Assembly (NCBI GenBank): GCA_012184525.1
Contig: WOFQ01000044.1
Coordinates: 186,001 to 250,000 of the forward strand
Length of the DNA stretch: 64,000 bases
Direction: 5' to 3'
DNA from: Xenoacremonium recifei
Lineage: Eukaryota; Ascomycota; Sordariomycetes; Hypocreales; Nectriaceae
Below the pieces are notes generated by a model. That model did no database searches and was not told the origin of the DNA. It saw nothing but the letters and a program-made list of their open reading frames with translations. Position 1 is the first letter of the stretch; each line of letters starts with the position of its first letter. The translations under genes were made by a program, and so were the position numbers. Below are positions 22,071 through 30,819 of the stretch, piece after piece.

Positions 22071-24021
22071 ATGGAGAGGCGTGGCCACATCGTCAGTTCC
22101 GTCCCTTACGGCCAGGCCTGCCTGCAATGCTTCCGGGCCAAGTGTAGATGCATTGCGCGAGGAGACAGCAGTAGCTGCGAACGGTCTGCCGTCTTTCAAC
22201 CCTCAGATGTATGGTAATTAATTGTATCTCAGTTGCTATCGGCTCAAAAAGACGTGTGAATCGTCTGACTCGGTTCGGAAGCGTCGGGCCACTGGAACAA
22301 ATGCTCAGTCCGAATCGCGCATCGCCGTGCTCGAAACCCGTCTAAATGGCATTGTATCAGCTTTGCAGTCCGCAACAGGATCTTCGGATCCTTCGGTTGC
22401 ACTAAGTAGGCTTCTAGAAGAAAGGATATCGCCATCATCAGCCACCCAGAATGCCCCCGCTTCAAATACTTCACCGGCAAATCCGACAGCTGTTGCGACG
22501 CCTGCGACCTCTGTAGAGAGTCTGGAGCTGTCGGCTGCCGAGGAAGAAACATGCCTGGAAGTATTCAAGACCCGCTTGCTGCCATCATTTCCCTTCATTC
22601 ACATCCCGCCGACAGCGACAGCCCAGCAATTGCGCCAGGACAAGCCGTTTCTTTTCCGTGCCATTGTGGCCGTGACCTCTGTTTCGACACAGCAAAAGCT
22701 CACTCGTGGGATGGAGTTTAAGAAACTAATATCCCAGACGGCTCTTGTCGAGAACCAATCTAACGTCGACCTGCTCCTCGGAATCCTTACATTCGTGGCT
22801 TGGAGCTACGACCAGTACCTCAGAAGGCGCGGGACACTATCACGACTTATCATAATGGCCATGTCCATTGTGTACGATTTGCGGATGCATCGGCCAGTGC
22901 CTTCCAACGCGCACATGCTGGGGCCGATGGTCCCGGGATTCGAGGGCTGCATTGGAGACCGATCTCTATGGACAGGAGAACGATATCTAGAAAGACACCG
23001 AGCAGTGTTGGCTTGCTTTATGCTCAGCTCGGTGTAAGTCCTCTTTCCACTTTCAGATATCCTTTCTAATGGTGAGCAGTATTTCCACCTATTTTGCACA
23101 AATAGACGCCATGAGGTGGACATCCCAGATGGAAGAGGGTCTCGAAGCGCTTAGCAACGGCCAGGATAACCCAAACGACAGGTTTCTAGCTGCGCAAGTT
23201 CGTTTCCAGTTGCTAGCACAGAAGACCAATGACATCCGAGATCAATACGACAGGCCCCTGGGTGATCCCCCGTCACTTCTGTACTTGAAAGGCCTACAAG
23301 CCCAGGTGCAGGAAGTCTGGGACTCGCTGTCACCAGGACTCCAAAGCCAAGGTATACCGAAGCACCTCATTTAACAGGGCCACTCCTAATCTCACTCGTT
23401 ATAGACTTGCTGAAAATGCACATGCACTACGTCAAGCTTTCCATCACGGAAACAGCCCATACTTCCAACTCAGACGCCCCAATCATGTCGGATGTGAGCT
23501 TAGCAGGCGGGGGAATAAGCGGGCTTAGCCGTCTTGAATGCCTGTGGCAATCTACGCTCGCTATCAAATCTTGGTTCGGCATCTTCTTGAAACTACCGCC
23601 TTTCAACCTTTCGGGGTTCTCTCTCATTACAGCTTCTCAGAAGGTGCGGTCTATCGTTGTTCTATACCGACTCTCCATCTTGAAAGACCCCGCCTGGGAC
23701 CGAAAAGCGGTTCAAAGCGAAGTTGACATTATGGAAGTCCTGGAGCAGATTGCCAACCAGACGACTCTTGCAAGCATTGAAGCTGGCGAACAGGACAGCG
23801 ACGACTTGCACCAGCAACTCTCTCGAATGATGCGTGTTTTACGAACTTTTGTCGTTGCGAAAATGAATCCCGAAGAGCAGGAATCGTCGCCCCCTTGGAA
23901 TCAGGACGTCGCTGGCGTTGAAGGAAACAGCGATTCTATTAATCAAGACACAATCATGATGGCCGAGCCAATGGTACCAGATAACGATAGGTGGATGGAA
24001 GAGTTCTTCAGTCGGTTCTAA
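22071..24021 (+). CDS. Zn2Cys6 fungal-specific transcription factor
   Basis: Nuclear DNA-binding regulator. Four exons (22071-22183, 22233-23033, 23080-23351, 23405-24021) total 1803 nt, 600 aa. The zinc cluster straddles the first intron: ACLQCFRAKCRC and a CER half on exon 1, CYRLKKTC on exon 2, giving six cysteines with C-x2-C-x6-type spacing. A short coiled coil (SRIAVLETRLNGIVSALQS) follows for dimerisation. The middle-homology region (SAAEEETCLEVFKTRLLPSFPFI...) is the fungal_trans-like segment found in many secondary-metabolism regulators. The ATG at 22071 was chosen because it is the only start that keeps the zinc cluster near the N-terminus. The adjacent enoyl reductase gene lies tail-to-tail 68 bp away, so joint control is possible but not shown. 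Confidence 0.9.
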
Positions 24022-24089
24022 CAACCACAGCATTCAGAGCATGTTTCTAATATCATACAGCAATGCAGGGGCTCGGCTTCTTCGAGTAA

Positions 24090-25225
24090 TTACAAAGTCA
24101 CGACAACCTTTTGCGCCGACACGCCCTTTTGCTGCACCTCCATCGCCTCTTGGATCTTTTCCAGACCGTGTCCAACCACCAACGGCTTCGGCGCAGGCAC
24201 AAACTGCTTTGCTGCCAGCGCCTTGGGCAGGAAATCTCGATACACCAACCGTCCAACAATGCTGTCTTCTTGCATCAGCTCCTTGCTGTCGATGAACTTG
24301 ACCTGCACACCTGTCCACGACGACCGCACCGCCGACTTGCCAAACCACCAGGCCATGCTGCCCATGTACATCGCCCTGCCAGCAGCGCTGCTCACCTGAT
24401 CTCCAGGAGGAAGCGATCCCGCGAGCGCAATGAACTTTTTCTGCGTGCCGGGACAGCGCCGTAGCACCTCGGTGCACGTCTCGACGGCCCCGTCGCCAAT
24501 GGCCATTGCACCAGCGACCTTCCGATCCTTCAGCTCTGCAAGCATGTCTCCAGCCAGCGTCTTAGTGTGATAGTCGAAGACACGACTTGCACCAAGGCCC
24601 TGAGCATAGGCGGTATTGCGGGGTGAGCAAGTGGTGAAGACGTCGTAGCCCGCCGATGTAGCAAGTTGGATCGCATTACAGCCCACGCTCGACGCGCCGC
24701 CTGTGATAATGACGACTGTCTTTTTACCCTCAACCTCGGGAGGTGGCACACTGGGTGGATTGAGCGCGAGGAAGTCCCGGTGAAAGAGCCCGTAAGCAGC
24801 AGTGCACAAAGTCAGCGGCACAACACATGCTTCCTCAAATGGCATCCAAGCCGGAATCACAGAAACAAACTGCTGCCTCGCGACAGTGTACTTCTGAAAG
24901 CCGCCCTCCGCAGGATCATTTGACTCTGGCGCTGCAGCCATGGCATTGGCAAGCACGCGGTCTCCAACCTTGAAGCGTGGCTCGCTCCCGGGCCCAACCT
25001 CGACGACCGTCCCCGCAACATCGCCGCCGAGAATAAAGGGGTACTTGATATGACCCAAAAGCGTGTTGCCAAAGACCTGCTTGATCCAGTCCAGAGGGTT
25101 GATCGCCACGGCCGCGTTGCGAATGACGAGTTGGCCAGATTTGGGAGGCGTATAAGGCGCTGGGCCGATGACGAAAGGCTTGACAGATTTGGCGGGCAAC
25201 CAAGCGGCAGTGTTCTCGGGAGGCA
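24090..25225 (-). CDS. MDR-superfamily enoyl reductase (trans-ER / toxD-like)
   Basis: NADPH-dependent medium-chain dehydrogenase/reductase of the type used as stand-alone enoyl reductases with polyketide synthases or as quinone/alkene reductases. Counted from the ATG at 25225 (MPPENTAAWLPAK) it has 378 aa. It shows the GroES-like fold (INPLDWIKQVFGNTLLG, YPFILGGDVAGTVVEVG) and the Rossmann motif VVIITGGASSVGCNAIQLA. The catalytic and structural zinc cysteines of true alcohol dehydrogenases are absent. The frame stays open upstream to 25562 and contains a further ATG at 25436. That ATG would add about 70 basic, Ser-rich residues, so a longer organellar form is possible. No polyketide synthase lies in the window. 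Confidence 0.88.
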
Positions 25226-25837
25226 TTTTGAACGGGGTTGGTGATAATGAAGAAAGGAAAGAAAAGTACTCAGGCGTGAGAAGCGGTTTTATGCCAACAC
25301 TCTCTGGAACGGATTTCAGACTCCGGTTCGGAGAGTGCAGGGTGATGGACTCGGAAGCCGTGATGAGCCCGGGTCGGATGCGGCTCAATGAAGAGCCCGA
25401 TGATGAGTATCGGAGGAACTTCTTTAACGAGGGCATCTTGGTGTTGAGATGAATGTTGATGGTGGTTGGGATTAGAGGTGATGGTATATTGGTGAAGACT
25501 GGGCGGAGTTCAGATCTTTCCCAACCGGCCTCCAAAGACATATACCACACTCCACCCACCACATAGGCTACGATTGGGATATTGATTATTCTAGATCATC
25601 AGTAGTAAATTAAGAACATAGAATCTCTCATTTTGACAGATTTCTAGCCTCAGCCTCGCCCAAGACCTCAATCTAGATCTCTAATCCCACCCCACTACCT
25701 GATCCCAGTTCAATTCTTGATCTCAACTTAATCAATCCCTAGACTTAAGTGTGAGTATATTAAATTCCGAAACTCTGACATACTGTAAAGCCCGTGTATT
25801 GCTATGACCGGTGACTAAAAGAGATTGAATCACGCTT
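25226..25837. other. Upstream region of the reductase
   Basis: Open in the reductase frame to 25562, then non-coding. From about 25640 to 25750 it carries C/T-rich degenerate repeats with a period near 13 bp (units such as actacctgatccc, agttcaattcttg), like those at 1700 and 15432. Confidence 0.45.
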
Positions 25838-26130
25838 TCGCTTGTAAGAGCTGTTAGCACAGAATAGTTAGCATAACATAATTGGACGACTATTCATCCG
25901 TAATGCAAATAGCCAACTCATAGCGCTTCGGCCTCTTCGGCCGCCCGGCCCCTTCTGTAAGCTCTTTAGTATACGCTTTGTAAAGACGATCTTCAACGTC
26001 CCATCCGCTCCAGTAACCTTCATCCTTCCAGCGAAACTGACGATCCTCGCTGCTTCTGCGGGGTAGAGCCATAACAACGCGATTGGGCCGCTTGATCCCA
26101 GTATAGCCTGCAGTATAGCCTCGAACACAT
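25838..26130 (-). pseudogene. Relic related to the micro-exon gene at 28.5 kb
   Basis: On the minus strand, 25862-25942 aligns with 28536-28617. Both carry a GGCCGA(A/G)GAGGCC block, then ATTTGCAT(T/C)ACG(G/A)ATGAATA, then AATTAT.TTATGCTAA. A one-base length difference separates the blocks. The shared tail ends in a branch-site-like TGCTAAC and an AG, so it may be a conserved intron rather than coding sequence. An unspliced 86-codon frame covers the relic, but I cannot identify micro-exons 5' of it. It is called a relic with low confidence. Confidence 0.4.
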
Positions 26131-26192
26131 GTTCAGGCTCAAACAGGCAGGAGCCCGCCTCTTCCTATTCATTCTGCAACTCCGGGTTTTAT

Positions 26193-26282
26193 CCCCAGAT
26201 CGATAATTCCTACGATTGGGGCGCTTGGCTCAGAGAAGTGCCGAGATCGCCATTTACCCCGACCTTTCCGCGTTTTCTGGGG
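26193..26282. promoter_or_regulatory. Paired CreA-type sites upstream of abfB
   Basis: CTGGGG, a SYGGRG match, occurs on the minus strand at 26193-26198 and on the plus strand at 26277-26282, 340-430 bp before the AbfB ATG. Paired sites are typical for carbon-catabolite repression by CreA. The role is inferred from sequence only. Confidence 0.4.
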
Positions 26283-26622
26283 TTGGCTTCGGCATTACCC
26301 CGTATATGTATTATAGTGGCCGTAGCTAATATGTTTCGTTGCCAGTAATTGGAGGAATATCTAACCCACTCAGTCTGGGACGTTTGGCGTCCCCATGTCA
26401 CGCGCTTTCGACCTGAGACATATTATTACAGAATTAATCAAGTTGTTAAACAAGTTGGCAAGAATCAGGCCAGACTTCCGCGAAGTTAAAACCCCACGAT
26501 GTTCTCACGATTTCTGCCGATGTTCTCTCTTTTGTTCGTCGTGGCATGGAAACCTCCCCCTTCTTGTTGAAAAGCTCAACTCAAACCCCTGCGCATTTGT
26601 TGTGTCAGTAAAGTGATCAAAC

Positions 26623-28131
26623 ATGTTGTCACGTACAAACATCAAACTTGGCCTTGCTGCTGCCATGGGCTCAGTTGTCGCTGCCACGGGCCCTTGCGAT
26701 ATCTACTCCTCGGGCGGCACCCCTTGCGTTGCGGCGCACAGCACCACTCGGGCTCTCTACAGTTCCTTTTCAGGCGCCCTTTACCAAATCATCCGTGGCT
26801 CTGACAGTGCTACAACTACCATCTCCCCGTTGTCAGCGGGTGGTGTTGCAGATGCTGCCGCCCAAGACTCCTTTTGTGCCAACACGACCTGCCTGATCTC
26901 CATCATCTATGACCAGTCTGGCAACGGCAATCACCTCACCCAGGCTCCTCCCGGAGGCTTTGATGGCCCAGACGTCAACGGCTACGATAACTTGGCCAGT
27001 GCCATCGGTGCTCCAGTCACGCTGAACGGCCAGAAAGCCTACGGCGTCTTTATTTCGCCCGGCACGGGTTATCGCAACAATGCTGCTAAGAAAACAGCTA
27101 CCGGAGACGCTGCTGAGGGCATGTATGAGGTCCTGGATGGAACTCACTACAATGGGGCCTGCTGCTACGACTATGGAAATGCTGAGACCAGCAGCACTGA
27201 CACAGGAAATGGTCATATGGAAGCCATTTATTTCGGCGATTCTGATACCTGGGGCACTGGTTCCGGTAGCGGACCTTGGATCATGGCCGACCTTGAAAAC
27301 GGCCTCTTTTCAGGCGTCACAACCGGCAACAATGCCAACGACCCGTCTATTTCATATCGCTTTACCACGGCTATTATTAAGGGAGAGCCCGATCAATGGG
27401 CCATTCGCGGTGGCAATGCTGCCTCTGGCTCGCTATCGACCTACTATAGCGGCGTCCGTCCCGACGTGAGCGGCTACAACCCGATGAGCAAAGAGGGTGC
27501 TATTATCTTGGGTATCGGCGGCGATAACAGCAACGGGGCTCAAGGCACATTCTACGAGGGCGTCATGACCACCGGTTATCCCTCTGATGCAACGGAGAAT
27601 TCGGTGCAGGCGAACATTGTTGCGGCCAAATATGCTACTACTTCTTTAACTAGTGGTCCGGCCCTCACCGTTGGTTCTGCTATCTCCTTCCGAGTTACTA
27701 CACCCGGATACACGACACGCTATATTGCACACACCGGCACCACCGTCAACACTCAAGTTGTCTCGTCATCCAGCAGCACTACTCTTCAGCAAGAAGCTAG
27801 CTGGACGGTCCGAACTGGTCTAGGCAACAGTGCCTGTTTCTCGTTTGAATCCGTGGACACTCCCGGCAGCTATATCCGCCACTCCGACTTCGCACTCCTC
27901 CTCAACGCCAACGACGGCACAAAGCTGTTCTCTGAGGACGCTACCTTTTGTCCTCAAGCCGCGCTGAACGGTGAAGGGAATTCTATTCGCTCCTGGAGTT
28001 ATCCCACTCGCTATTTCCGCCACTACGACAATGTGCTCTATGTCGCGAGCAACGGCGGTGTGCAAACCTTTGATGCCACTGCCTCCTTTAACAACGACGT
28101 GAGCTTTGAAATCAGCACTGCTTTTGCCTAA
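26623..28131 (+). CDS. abfB: Alpha-L-arabinofuranosidase B, GH54 with CBM42
   Basis: Secreted exo-enzyme removing alpha-L-arabinofuranosyl side groups from arabinoxylan and arabinan. A single exon encodes 502 aa. It has a short signal peptide (LGLAAAMGSVVAAT) followed directly by GPCDIYSSGGTPCVAAHSTT, the mature N-terminus typical of fungal AbfB. The GH54 catalytic domain (about residues 25-340) contains IYDQSGNGNHLTQAP and GHMEAIYFGD, the latter around the likely nucleophile Glu. The C-terminal 160 residues form the beta-trefoil CBM42, with repeats such as PGYTTRYIAHTG, GSYIRHSDF and TRYFRHYDN. Length and order match characterised family members. With the GH11 xylanase in the same window it makes an arabinoxylan-degrading pair, although 25 kb apart. 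Confidence 0.96.
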   Translation: MLSRTNIKLGLAAAMGSVVAATGPCDIYSSGGTPCVAAHSTTRALYSSFSGALYQIIRGSDSATTTISPLSAGGVADAAAQDSFCANTTCLISIIYDQSGNGNHLTQAPPGGFDGPDVNGYDNLASAIGAPVTLNGQKAYGVFISPGTGYRNNAAKKTATGDAAEGMYEVLDGTHYNGACCYDYGNAETSSTDTGNGHMEAIYFGDSDTWGTGSGSGPWIMADLENGLFSGVTTGNNANDPSISYRFTTAIIKGEPDQWAIRGGNAASGSLSTYYSGVRPDVSGYNPMSKEGAIILGIGGDNSNGAQGTFYEGVMTTGYPSDATENSVQANIVAAKYATTSLTSGPALTVGSAISFRVTTPGYTTRYIAHTGTTVNTQVVSSSSSTTLQQEASWTVRTGLGNSACFSFESVDTPGSYIRHSDFALLLNANDGTKLFSEDATFCPQAALNGEGNSIRSWSYPTRYFRHYDNVLYVASNGGVQTFDATASFNNDVSFEISTAFA

Positions 28132-28540
28132 GACATAGGTTCCATCTGCTAAATGCCGGTACATCTTACATTTGGCTGAACGCGGACTACACATTTTACC
28201 TGTTCTGTGGACTGTAGCTTGGACAACAAAATAAGGGTTGGAAAAGATTCGTTGGAATAGGACTCTATGAAGACTGAAGAATATGTACAGAGTGTTTGGC
28301 AGAGGTCACAAGGCTAGTGTAGTGTGTGTATATAGCAATTTTTGCGCAATCGAGCACTTAGAATCAATACAAAGTCGATTCAATAGTACAAATCTTGTCT
28401 ATGTTTCCAGCAGCATGATTTGAAATCCAGACGACTAACTAATACAAGAAAGCAAGTAGCATTCCAAGGGTACCAACTCCATGTCAACGTTGTTACTGGT
28501 GTTGTTTGTGGTGATTGACAGAACTGTCAATGCATAATAA
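28132..28540. other. Intergenic region
   Basis: This 400-bp stretch is the 3' flank of abfB and then the possible 3' end of the micro-exon gene. If 28524-28585 is an intron, a short coding exon could start at 28523 and read leftwards. Nothing else is seen. Confidence 0.4.
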
Positions 28541-29082
28541 TTAGCATAAGATAATTAGTGAATTATTCATTCGTGATGCAAATACCTTGTTGAGGATGGC
28601 CTGGGCCTCCTCGGCCAACTGGCCCTGGGCTTTCTGACAAGAGATTAGTTCTGATACTGCACCTTGGACATAAGGACGACTTACCTGGACCTTCTTGGTC
28701 CACCACTGAGAAATAGAATACCAAGATTAGTGCTCTGTGTCTGGTAAGTAGATTCGAGGTATATAGTGCGTACCTCCTTCGAGTACTTCTAGACAGCAGT
28801 CAGTAGGTACACATATAAATATTAGCATTTGCTACTTACTCTGATGTAGGGCCCGCGGGCCCGGCGCGATGTCTCCTCCTTGCTTCCACATCATCTGAAG
28901 TTCCAGCAGGGAGGCCAGAATCTCTTTGAAGCTTCGCCCGGATCGGGCGCACCAGAGAGCTATTCCATCTATTTCAGTACTCATTTGTGATAGTCGATGC
29001 AGTTCAGAGTGCTTACGCCGAGGAGGGCGGCGGCAGCAGAGGCTGCGGCATCGGAGGAGGCGGCGGCGTCAGCGGTGCCATG
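28541..29082 (-). pseudogene. Micro-exon heptad gene, copy 3 (damaged)
   Basis: Homologous exon order to copy 1, on the opposite strand: 29017-29082 (Ala-rich, DAAASSDAAAS...), 28840-28968 (129 nt, matches the 126-nt exon), 28774-28788 (15 nt, KYSKE versus RYSAQ), 28685-28705 (21 nt, WWTKKVQ versus WWNAEIA) and 28586-28633 (KAQGQLA, EEAQAIL, NK: two heptads without an intron between). Splice sites are intact. The conserved reading of the 129-nt exon (FKEILASLLELQMMWKQGG) is out of phase with both neighbours, and frame 0 of that exon meets TAG, so the gene looks frame-shifted. The end is uncertain: either a stop at 28541-28543 or a 62-bp intron 28524-28585. No first exon equivalent to MSAP was found. 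Homology is clear; activity is doubtful. Confidence 0.6.
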
Positions 29083-29765
29083 CTCTCAGCCGCACGGAGA
29101 CCGGATCGGTGAGCTCGACGGTCGCGAAGCCGTCGGATCCTGTCGTCGCCGTCCTCGTCGGTGGCACGACGGATTTCAGGATCCTGTCAACGGCGTTATC
29201 ATGATGTATACAGCGGAATTAATCATTGGGAACACTTACCACAACGTTTGTCTTCCCTCACTACCTTACAGATGTCTTGCCGGTCATGATACGGGAGCAG
29301 ACTTTCTGAGTAGCGCAGGCAATGGTAGCGGTGGTGGCAATAAAAAGGAGGATGGAAGAGTATGATCAAAAAGGAATCAAAACAAAGATCAAAGTTGGCT
29401 TGTGTTCCAAGGGCAGTCATATGCCGAAGGCTCCTTCCAAGTCATCTTAGGCACCTGTGCCTCGAAAAGGTACCGGCAATAATGGAAGGCGCACCCTCAT
29501 AGGACCAGATGCACTTCTTACAACAAACCCACGGGAGACAACCAAAACTTCATCCCCCATTACAAACGGACGCCAGAGCTTTCCAGGTTTCCACACCTTC
29601 AGGCGGGCATACGTTGGGTTTGGCACAACCAATCTCGCCGACAAGAACATGAAGAAAAGCTTTGACTTGGAGGCTTTCATGATGCAATACGTAGAGTAAG
29701 CGGAGACTGCTGGCCGTTGGGACGGGACATGCCGCCACTCTAGCAGGTGCCACCCTGATGACTGC

Positions 29766-30101
29766 TTACCTCGAGAGCAGAATACAGTACTGTGTCCTCC
29801 CTTCTTGTTGGATTGCGCGGAACACTGCGTGAGGTCTATGTACAGAGCTATCGACTCGTCGAGTATGGCTGCACAACGGCTCCCAGTTGACATCTTCTCG
29901 CTTCCAAGGCACGAGCTCTGTCCAGACACTGTCTGCAATTGTCTGGTGCGCAGCGTAGAAAATATTGCACATTACAGCCTCGACGGCAAGTAAACGCAGG
30001 CGAGCCATCGGGATGGTTACAACAGGAGGAATTGCACACCAGCAAAGAAGGCCAAGGTGGGTGATGGTGTACTCATTGTCGAGCGCGACTTGTCTTAACA
30101 A
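29766..30101 (-). pseudogene. Possible coding fragment, unknown
   Basis: A 111-codon frame whose first two thirds look protein-like: a hydrophobic stretch (ITHLGLLCWCAIPPVVTIPM), then a helix (LAVEAVMCNIFYAAHQ) and a charged PWKREDVNWEPLCSH end. I do not recognise the family. It has no clear partner exons and could be a relic or chance. Confidence 0.25.
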
Positions 30102-30194
30102 GCATTATAAAAACGGGCTTATTAAGGATAGATAGGAGAAGAAATGCCCGGTTCCCAGATTAATATGTAAACTGAAATAAATCTTTAATTTCAA

Positions 30195-30251
30195 CTAGAT
30201 CTATCACCCTCACCTAAATCTATTACCCTCACCTAGATCTATCACCCTCAC
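30195..30251. repeat. 19-bp tandem repeat (x3)
   Basis: Three adjacent 19-bp units, ctagatctatcaccctcac with one or two changes (30195-30213, 30214-30232, 30233-30251), followed by a partial fourth. The surroundings are AT-rich. Confidence 0.8.
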
Positions 30252-30819
30252 CTAGATGCCTATTATAAACCCCTAATATAAAGAAATGATTCATTAGTGT
30301 GTTCGATGGAGGGTGTTCGATTCCATCATATGGGGCAAGCCATTCTGTAATACAATCGGGATCTGTCTAACCCTCAACCTATCTTATTACCAGAAAGTAT
30401 GTGATCCTCTCGATATTCGCCTTCGGGCCTAATTCACATCTTTTGGTTCTTCACTTCAGCTGCAAGGCGATCTGGAAAATAGGACATCTACTCATGAGCC
30501 CACATGAGTGACCTTTCCATCAGGAGCCCAACAAACGATGATGATGCTAACACTTTTACGAATGCGGTTCATGATGGTCTCTCTTAAGCAAATGTTTCAT
30601 ATCACCTTCATAGGCCACACAATTCGTCGAGTTGGTCATAACCCTTGATTTTATTGTTCTTTGATTTCGTGGGTATCGCATTACGTCTGCTTCCTACCAA
30701 GCGTGCGTCCGACAGAACCCGCTCGCCGACATCCTAGGTATAATAAATCCCAAACACCGCTTAACGCATTCAAAACCAGTAACATTTAGATGATCCAAAT
30801 AACCCATTTCCTGCCGCAC

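Larger units (their letters stand above)
29083..30819. other. Gene-poor stretch with a possible gene fragment and a 19-bp repeat
   Basis: No complete gene is supportable. It contains a doubtful coding fragment at 29766-30101 (minus) and a 19-bp tandem repeat at 30195-30251. The remaining open frames on both strands of 29440-29760 overlap each other and none has a recognisable domain. Confidence 0.5.

Noticed and set aside
30300..30345. tRNA-like B box (GTTCGATTCC)
   Set aside because: No matching A box, acceptor stem or anticodon arm can be folded upstream; the motif sits in a local near-repeat of gtgttcgat.
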